From positions 1 to 18,977 of the forward strand of contig DATFMH010000047.1 of assembly GCA_035267045.1 (NCBI GenBank): a stretch of 18,977 nt of DNA, written 5' to 3'. The translations under genes and the position numbers were made by a program. Origin of the DNA: DATFMH01 sp035267045. GTDB taxonomy: Bacteria; Bacteroidota; Rhodothermia; Balneolales; DATFMH01. Shown here one piece after another: positions 14,011 to 18,977 of this stretch (position 1 is the first letter of the stretch; every line of letters begins with the position of its first letter). The notes under the pieces were generated by a model. The model saw nothing but the letters and a program-made list of their open reading frames with translations, was not told the DNA's origin and ran no database searches.

Positions 14011-15453
14011 ATGAAAGATACTGATATATTAAGTTTGACAACTGACGACCGCCATAGACTTTGGCAGAAACTTTATGAATCGATTGAAACATATATATCG
14101 AATGTTTCAGAAGGTCCCGTAACTCCGGAACTGAATCCGGAAAAATTACGGGATATACTCTCGAAGATCACTTTCGAACAGGCAACCGATCCTGTTGAGA
14201 CCATAGATTTCATCACAAAGGGGTTAAGCCAATATCAAACACATACGCCGCATCCCAGGTATTTCGGTTTATTCAACCCGGCCCCGACTACCATGGGTAT
14301 TGCCGCCGATGCTATCGTTGCGGCCTTTAATCCACAATTGGCTGCATGGAGCCACAGCCCGCTGGCTATCGAAATAGAACATCATCTTGTACGGCTTTTA
14401 GCCGGACGTTTCGGGTTTAATCCTGCAGAGGTTGACGGGACCTTCACATCAGGCGGTGCCGAAGCTAATCATACAGCTGTCTTAACTGCTTTATCTAACA
14501 CTTTTCCGGATTATGGACGATATGGATTACAATCTATTTCACAAAAACCGTCCCTCTATGTGTCAAAAGAAAGTCACCACTCATTTCTGAAAGCTGCCAA
14601 AAACAGCGGACTCGGGACAGATGCGCTCAGAGAAATACCAGTTAATGAGCGCTATGAAACAGACACGATTTTGTTGTCCCAAATCATTCAGGAAGATAAA
14701 GATAACGGTTACAAACCATTTATGATCGTAGCCAATGCCGGAACAACGAATGCCGGCATCATTGATCCCATTAATGAAATCGCCCAAATAGCTGAACGTG
14801 AAAACATTTGGTTTCATGTGGATGCCGCATGGGGAGGAGCCGCTGCTCTCATACCTGAACTCAGGGATTTACTAAAAGGAATCCATCGTGCCGATTCCTT
14901 AACATTTGATGCCCATAAATGGCTCTCTGTTCCTATGGGTGCCGGTATCTATATAACACGACACAAAGAGATCCTAACCCAAACATTCGGGATGGCTACT
15001 AATTATATGCCCAAAGAGGCAGCCGGACTCGATGTTATTGATCCGTTTAATCATTCTATACAATGGTCAAGGCGCTTCATCGGTTTAAAGGTATTTTTAT
15101 CACTCATGGCCGCCGGTTGGGATGGTTATGCAAAAGCCCTGCGCCATCAAAAAAAGATGGGAGATTTTCTACGAGATGCGTTGATTAAAAATGGATGGGA
15201 AGTGGTAAATAATACTCCCTTACCCATTGTTTGTTTTGTTGATAATGAACATGAAGACGGCCGTTCTGAAATATTTTTATCGCTCGTCTCCCGTACAATT
15301 GTAAAATCAGGAGATGCATGGATCTCTACAACGATGCTTAACGGCAATAAACCGGTACTCAGAGCCTGCATAACGAACTATAAAACAACGGAACAGGATG
15401 TTAGCTTCCTGGTACAAAAAATAAATAGTGTCCGGGAAAACTATTTCAGGTAA
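14011..15453 (+). CDS. PLP-dependent group II amino-acid decarboxylase
   Basis: This 480-residue protein belongs to the group II (glutamate/aromatic amino-acid type) decarboxylases, fold-type I PLP enzymes. Visible landmarks are HPRYFGLFNPAPT (81-93), TSGGAEANHTAVLTAL (146-161), the PLP-ring His region KESHHSFLKAAKNSG, NAGTTNAGIIDP (242-253), HVDAAWGGA (269-277, with the pyridine-binding D271) and DAHKWL (300-305), where K303 forms the Schiff base. All catalytic residues are present. The substrate cannot be assigned; tyrosine, other aromatic or acidic amino acids are possible. I chose the internal ATG at 14011 rather than an earlier TTG at 13966, which would add 15 unconserved residues. It sits 109 bp after nhaA, perhaps in the same transcript. 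Confidence 0.92.
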   Translation: MKDTDILSLTTDDRHRLWQKLYESIETYISNVSEGPVTPELNPEKLRDILSKITFEQATDPVETIDFITKGLSQYQTHTPHPRYFGLFNPAPTTMGIAADAIVAAFNPQLAAWSHSPLAIEIEHHLVRLLAGRFGFNPAEVDGTFTSGGAEANHTAVLTALSNTFPDYGRYGLQSISQKPSLYVSKESHHSFLKAAKNSGLGTDALREIPVNERYETDTILLSQIIQEDKDNGYKPFMIVANAGTTNAGIIDPINEIAQIAERENIWFHVDAAWGGAAALIPELRDLLKGIHRADSLTFDAHKWLSVPMGAGIYITRHKEILTQTFGMATNYMPKEAAGLDVIDPFNHSIQWSRRFIGLKVFLSLMAAGWDGYAKALRHQKKMGDFLRDALIKNGWEVVNNTPLPIVCFVDNEHEDGRSEIFLSLVSRTIVKSGDAWISTTMLNGNKPVLRACITNYKTTEQDVSFLVQKINSVRENYFR

Positions 15454-15467
15454 AAACGCTATTGAAT

Positions 15468-15995
15468 TTACTTTTCAACTGCTCTTTTTAAATTATGCAA
15501 CCCCCTGTCAAAATCTGAGCCGATCATATTTTCAATAACAACTATATAATATTTAGACATTGGACTTGGACCCAGATCCCCCTTATCAATCCATTTAACG
15601 CGGGTACTGCCATTAAAGTTACCAAACAGAAACTCTCCTCGTTGATGTGTTTCAAATCCTTCAACTTTTAGAGAATATGTAATTCTTTGATTCGGTACAG
15701 TGGTTATGATTGAAACTTCACCGTCTCCTGATTTCAGGCTTTTCCATTTCATACGTGTTTTATCTCCAGAAGTACTGAAGCTATAATTTATAGAAGTATC
15801 CGACTCTACTGACAACCATGGGCTCCAGTATTTCCATTTCTTTAAATCGCTCACATAAGAAAACACACTATCAACCGGAGCAGCAATAATTATTGATCGT
15901 TCAACAGTGTATTTACTTGATAATAGGAAGGATAGGCCCCAAAGAATGGTAATTATTACAATAAATATTATAATCACATTACGGAAAATCTTCAT
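15468..15995 (-). CDS. Membrane-anchored SRPBCC (polyketide-cyclase-like) protein
   Basis: This 175-residue protein has an N-terminal hydrophobic helix (about 5-25), probably an uncleaved anchor, followed by an SRPBCC/polyketide_cyc2-type domain. The domain starts KYTVERSIIIAAPVDSVFSYVSDLKKWKYWSPW, the standard first strand and two helices, and continues with GEVSIITTVPNQRITYSL, STRVKWIDKGDLG and a closing long helix. The ligand is unknown. The gene is convergent with the decarboxylase gene, with only 14 bp between the stops and no terminator visible, so the two transcripts probably overlap. It is divergent from the thioredoxin gene across 222 bp that may hold both promoters. Confidence 0.88.
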   Translation of the reverse strand: MKIFRNVIIIFIVIITILWGLSFLLSSKYTVERSIIIAAPVDSVFSYVSDLKKWKYWSPWLSVESDTSINYSFSTSGDKTRMKWKSLKSGDGEVSIITTVPNQRITYSLKVEGFETHQRGEFLFGNFNGSTRVKWIDKGDLGPSPMSKYYIVVIENMIGSDFDRGLHNLKRAVEK

Positions 15996-16217
15996 ATATC
16001 ATTTACCACAACAGGTTATTATGAGATATTTCTATAACGTAAGCTGTTATATTGAAATGAGCTGCCCGGATTATAACACTCTAATATCTTTTAGTTTGAT
16101 GAATATGAACTATAAAATGGCTACACTGAGTATCAAATAAATTTATTCCCATTTAGTTATATATTATTTCAAAAGTTATTGATTTACTGAAATTATTAAT
16201 CGTCAACATATTCTCCT

Positions 16218-16817
16218 ATGTCCAAACTTAAATTTAAAAATCGCGATCTCATAGAATGGGCTGTCATTATTGTTGTTGGAATTGTACTCTATTCAACCGG
16301 TTGGTATGTAGAAGTTATTGGACAACTGCAACGGGTTATCTTATGGACGGGTTTATTTAAACCCGATACGCATATTTCATCAACTGTTCAAAAGAAGGCT
16401 GATTATAACCTCCCCCTGATTACTTTTGACGGACAAAAAGCAAATCTGAGCCAATTCAAAGGTAAAGTTATCTTTATCAATTTCTGGGCGTCATGGTGTC
16501 CTCCATGCGTAGCAGAGATGCCGGATATTTATAACCTGTATAATAAAGTAAAATCTCCCGGTATTGCCTTTCTTATGATTTCACTGGACAATAATACCCA
16601 AAAAGCTAAAAACTTTATTAAAAGAAAAGGTTTTACATTTCCGGTTTACTTTTTAGATGGGCCGTTGCCACCCGTGTATTCTACAACTGCCATCCCCAGT
16701 ACTTTTGTCATTTCGAAAGCGGGTCATATTGTAGCGGAACGGCACGGAATGGCTGAATATAATACGCAGGGATTTCGCGAGTTTTTAAGGCAAAAAGAAG
16801 AAGCACCTGTCTTCTGA
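16218..16817 (+). CDS. TlpA-like membrane-anchored thioredoxin
   Basis: This 199-residue protein is a periplasm-facing thiol-disulfide oxidoreductase of the TlpA/ResA type. An N-terminal membrane helix (about 13-30) anchors it. The thioredoxin fold follows: LPLITFDGQKANLSQFKGK, VIFINFWASWCPPCVAEMP with the redox pair C94/C97, a long helix, then FPVYFLDG and the cis-Pro loop TAIPSTFVI (P160). These proteins reduce or isomerise disulfides, for example in cytochrome c maturation; the target here is unknown. It has no extra domain. Its downstream neighbour is the permease, after a 157-bp spacer with a palindrome. No clear Shine-Dalgarno is seen. Confidence 0.93.
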   Translation: MSKLKFKNRDLIEWAVIIVVGIVLYSTGWYVEVIGQLQRVILWTGLFKPDTHISSTVQKKADYNLPLITFDGQKANLSQFKGKVIFINFWASWCPPCVAEMPDIYNLYNKVKSPGIAFLMISLDNNTQKAKNFIKRKGFTFPVYFLDGPLPPVYSTTAIPSTFVISKAGHIVAERHGMAEYNTQGFREFLRQKEEAPVF

Positions 16818-16883
16818 TATCAGACTGATCTATTTCCATTAGAACGAAATCTCATCATTATCCATTTCATTAATAACTCCGGC

Positions 16884-16899
16884 AATCGGTTAACCGATT
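16884..16899. promoter_or_regulatory. 16-bp perfect palindrome before the permease gene
   Basis: AATCGGTTAACCGATT is a perfect 16-bp palindrome about 75 bases before the permease start, extendable with one bulge to GCAA...TTGC. No T-run follows. It is a plausible operator for a dimeric regulator; a transcript hairpin ending the thioredoxin mRNA is less likely. Confidence 0.5.
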
Positions 16900-16974
16900 T
16901 GCGTCATAATTAATAATTATATATAGTGGAATTTATCATTTCGGTTCTCAGGTATTCAATAAATTGGAAGCAAA

Positions 16975-18267
16975 ATGAGCAGTTCGGATAAAAACAAAAT
17001 TGGCTATTGGGAAACCGTATCAATCGGTATTGGAGGCATGGTCGGTGGTGGTATATTCGCCGTTCTTGGTTTAGCTGTCGAATTGGCTCATGGTGGAACA
17101 CCCGTAGCCTTTTTTATTGCCGGTATCGTCGCCCTTATTACATCATATGCATATTCAAAACTGTCCACTCACTTTCCGAGTCAGGGCGGAACCGTCTTTT
17201 ACCTGGATAAGGCATTTGGTGTCGATCTTTTTACGGGAAGTATCAATAACCTGCTGTGGCTAAGTTATATAATCATGCTTGCACTCTATTCGTATGCTTT
17301 TGGAAGCTACGGGGCAACCTTTTTTCACAGCAGTCATCAATTTCTGATTAAGCATCTTTTTATCAGTCTTGGAATTTTGATTCCCACCGTTCTCAATATG
17401 CTTAACGCGAAAGTAATCGGGAAAGCGGAACAATATATCGTTGCTATTAAAATAGCTCTGTTGTTATTCTTCGTAGCAGTCGGGTTTCAGGGTATAGATA
17501 CTCATCGTATTGCTGTTAGTAACTGGTCTCCAACAGTACAATTGGTATCGGGTGGAATGATCATCTTTCTGGCGTATGAAGGTTTCGAACTTATCGCGAA
17601 TACAGCGAATGATGTGAAAGACATGAAGAAAACTCTGCCCCGGGCATTTTACTCTGCGGTGATATTTGTTATTGTTTTATACATACTTGTTTCCCTTGTG
17701 TCGGTTGGCAGCCTCCCTGTAGATAAAATTGTTCAGGCTAAAGACTATGCCCTGGCCGCTGCAGCCAAACCATTTCTTGGAAGCGCCGGATTTACACTAA
17801 TTGCCATAGCCGCTTTACTATCCACATTCTCGGCGATCAACGCAACACTTTACGGTGCGGCACGACTAAGTTACACGATTGCCAGGGAAGGTGAATTACC
17901 TAAAATTTTGGAAGATAAAGTTTGGAACAAACCTCTTGAGGGACTCATTATAACTGCTATTTTAGCTTTATTTTTAGCCAATGTGGGAGATTTATCCAGT
18001 ATCTCCATGATGGGTAGTGCGGGCTTCCTGATAATATTCTCAGGTGTTAATTCAGCAAACATTAAGCTTGCAAAACAAACAGAAAGCCGTAAATGGATCT
18101 CTTTCATTGGTGTTATCTTATGTTTATTTGCTCTGTTGGCTTTAATATGGCAAACCATTGGAAATCACCCTACCCATTTATGGGTCCTCGTTGGAATGCT
18201 GGCTATTTCATTCGGTATAGAATTTGTTTACAGCTTATTTAAAAAAAGAAAATTCCGTTTCATTTAG
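16975..18267 (+). CDS. APC-superfamily amino-acid permease
   Basis: This 430-residue integral inner-membrane protein has about 12 helices and belongs to the amino acid-polyamine-organocation superfamily. The first helix carries the unwound substrate-binding motif SIGIGGMVGGGIFAVLG (16-32), and helix 6 has IIFLAYEGFELIANTANDV, both characteristic. PSQGGTVFYLDKAFG (68-82) and LYGAARLSYTIAREGELPK are also typical. Members import or exchange amino acids or amines. The specificity is not evident, although a partner role with the decarboxylase gene about 1.5 kb upstream is possible. GGAAG before the ATG is a modest Shine-Dalgarno. No terminator with a GC stem follows; the nearest structure is the AT hairpin at 18326-18360. 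Confidence 0.92.
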   Translation: MSSSDKNKIGYWETVSIGIGGMVGGGIFAVLGLAVELAHGGTPVAFFIAGIVALITSYAYSKLSTHFPSQGGTVFYLDKAFGVDLFTGSINNLLWLSYIIMLALYSYAFGSYGATFFHSSHQFLIKHLFISLGILIPTVLNMLNAKVIGKAEQYIVAIKIALLLFFVAVGFQGIDTHRIAVSNWSPTVQLVSGGMIIFLAYEGFELIANTANDVKDMKKTLPRAFYSAVIFVIVLYILVSLVSVGSLPVDKIVQAKDYALAAAAKPFLGSAGFTLIAIAALLSTFSAINATLYGAARLSYTIAREGELPKILEDKVWNKPLEGLIITAILALFLANVGDLSSISMMGSAGFLIIFSGVNSANIKLAKQTESRKWISFIGVILCLFALLALIWQTIGNHPTHLWVLVGMLAISFGIEFVYSLFKKRKFRFI

Positions 18268-18325
18268 TTCCTTGATATTATATTATTTAACCCCGTAAAA
18301 CAACTATTCAACTTATTTGTTAATT

Positions 18326-18360
18326 ATTTATAACTATTTATTTATTCATTAGTTATAAAT
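18326..18360. repeat. AT-only inverted repeat after the permease
   Basis: ATTTATAACTA (18326-18336) and TAGTTATAAAT (18350-18360) are perfect arms around 13 nt, 58 bp after the permease stop. It may help transcript ending, but with almost no GC pairs it is a weak terminator. A further palindrome, TAACCGGTTA, lies at 18415-18424. Confidence 0.4.
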
Positions 18361-18461
18361 ATTATTAATGTGGTTATATCCATTCTGGTAACGCTAATTC
18401 AGAACCGTTCTTCATAACCGGTTACTAAGTAAAATCATCAAGACATTACAGGAACTTGAGC

Positions 18462-18623
18462 ATGTCGAAAGAGAAAACACAAAAAAACGAAAGTCCCAAC
18501 AAGACACACAAAAACAGGTTCTTGCTTTTGTTTGTACATAAAAAAGACAAAAAGACTAAACCATTCAGAAAAAATAAAAAAGATGAGGATGGCCTGCTTT
18601 TTCATATAAGAACCTACATTTGA
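18462..18623 (+). CDS. Small lysine-rich hypothetical protein (53 aa)
   Basis: This 53-codon frame opens MSKEKTQKNESPNKTHKNRF and ends RTYI before TGA. It has a good Shine-Dalgarno (AGGAAC about 9 bases before the ATG) and lies in otherwise gene-free DNA. It is strongly basic (Lys/Arg rich at both ends) with one short hydrophobic patch, FLLLFV, and a DEDG near the C-terminus. There is no signal peptide or recognised domain. It could be a small nucleic-acid or ribosome-associated protein, but no family is known to me, and composition alone is weak evidence because AT-rich DNA yields Lys-rich frames readily. Confidence 0.5.
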   Translation: MSKEKTQKNESPNKTHKNRFLLLFVHKKDKKTKPFRKNKKDEDGLLFHIRTYI

Positions 18624-18977
18624 AACAATTAGACATCGATATTGTTAACTATGTGCACAAAATTATCGATATCTTATTAGTTTATGATACCGTTCTTATT
18701 TCATGCCCGTAATAAAGGCAACCTGTGATAGAGATAATAGGATTTATTAGATTACGGGAGGTTCGTTTAAGCTTATAATCTATCTACTTAATAAAAGTAG
18801 CTGTTACATTAGATTATTCTATGACCACCGTCAACTGACCACCGACAACTGACCACCGACAACCGACCACCGACAACCGACAACCGACAAATGCTCTGAT
18901 ATTAAGTAAACATTATTTATTCTGAAAAACCGAATAATCAACGTGAGTTCGGTATCGGAATCATGTTTTATGCATCA
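18624..18977. other. Gene-free terminal spacer with repeats
   Basis: I find no supported gene in these 354 bases. They hold an imperfect 15-bp inverted repeat (18632-18646 with 18659-18673, three mismatches), a perfect CTACTT-AATAA-AAGTAG hairpin (18784-18800) and the 7-bp tandem repeat at 18823-18892. Confidence 0.5.
18823..18892 (+). repeat. 7-bp tandem repeat, ten copies
   Basis: Ten consecutive 7-mers follow GACMACC with small changes: GACCACC, GTCAACT, GACCACC, GACAACT, GACCACC, GACAACC, GACCACC, GACAACC, GACAACC, GACAAAT. The first eight alternate, giving a 14-bp higher-order unit. It is distinctly GC-richer than its surroundings and noncoding. Similar short intergenic repeats are seen in some FCB-group genomes. 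Confidence 0.9.

Noticed and set aside
16021..16140. 39-codon plus-strand frame opening MRYFYNVSCY
   Set aside because: It has no ribosome binding site or recognisable feature and lies in a divergent promoter spacer, so it is most likely chance.
18823..18892. Possible CRISPR array
   Set aside because: The units are 7 bp and directly adjacent without spacers, so this is a minisatellite.
18963..18977. ATG at the right edge as the start of a new gene
   Set aside because: Only five codons are visible, with no Shine-Dalgarno.

Overview
The window is a low-GC stretch of bacterial chromosome with mostly single-gene transcription units, wide AT-rich spacers and little strand bias. Few genes have a clear Shine-Dalgarno sequence. 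Several predicted products are outer-membrane beta-barrels, SRPBCC proteins and stress proteins of kinds common in the Bacteroidota/Balneolota/Ignavibacteria (FCB) group. I place the organism in that broad group by inference only. There are no rRNA or tRNA genes, no CRISPR array and no transposase gene.

Left part (1-3611, minus strand): a partial, comparatively GC-rich unknown gene is cut by the window edge. It is followed by a small heat-shock protein gene with its own terminator and a strong ribosome binding site. Next comes a two-component pair: a soluble kinase (degenerate receiver, GAF, PAS, HisKA_3, HATPase) lies upstream of a NarL/LuxR-type response regulator. A short motif (ACCTACAWT) recurs in the spacers beside these genes.

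Middle part (4065-12226): this is a run of small stress-associated or poorly understood genes. It holds a secreted PEBP-like protein overlapping a DUF72 protein, a phosphoribosyltransferase homologue with an altered PRPP loop, and a DUF892 ferritin-like protein. These are followed by a dienelactone-hydrolase-like enzyme, an AHSA1/SRPBCC protein whose last codons are made of a short tandem repeat, and two tandem paralogous beta-barrel proteins. A DUF6958-like protein, a secreted NTF2-like protein and, convergent to these, a baeRF (release-factor-like) protein complete it. Phosphoribosyltransferase and dienelactone hydrolase domains are often fused or adjacent elsewhere; here they are separate genes on either side of the ferritin-like gene.

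Right part (12567-18977): a NhaA Na+/H+ antiporter is followed by a PLP-dependent group II amino-acid decarboxylase. After a minus-strand membrane-anchored SRPBCC gene come a TlpA-like thioredoxin and an APC-family amino-acid permease. Antiporter, decarboxylase and permease together suggest pH or cation homeostasis, but the substrates cannot be read from sequence. The window ends with a 53-codon lysine-rich ORF and a spacer carrying a ten-copy 7-bp tandem repeat.

The most unusual material is in the spacers: a 92-bp element bounded by perfect 16-bp inverted repeats, two microsatellite-like repeats, a 16-bp palindrome before the permease, and a terminator so close to the hydrolase start that it may act as an attenuator. 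I found no clear previously undescribed multi-gene system.
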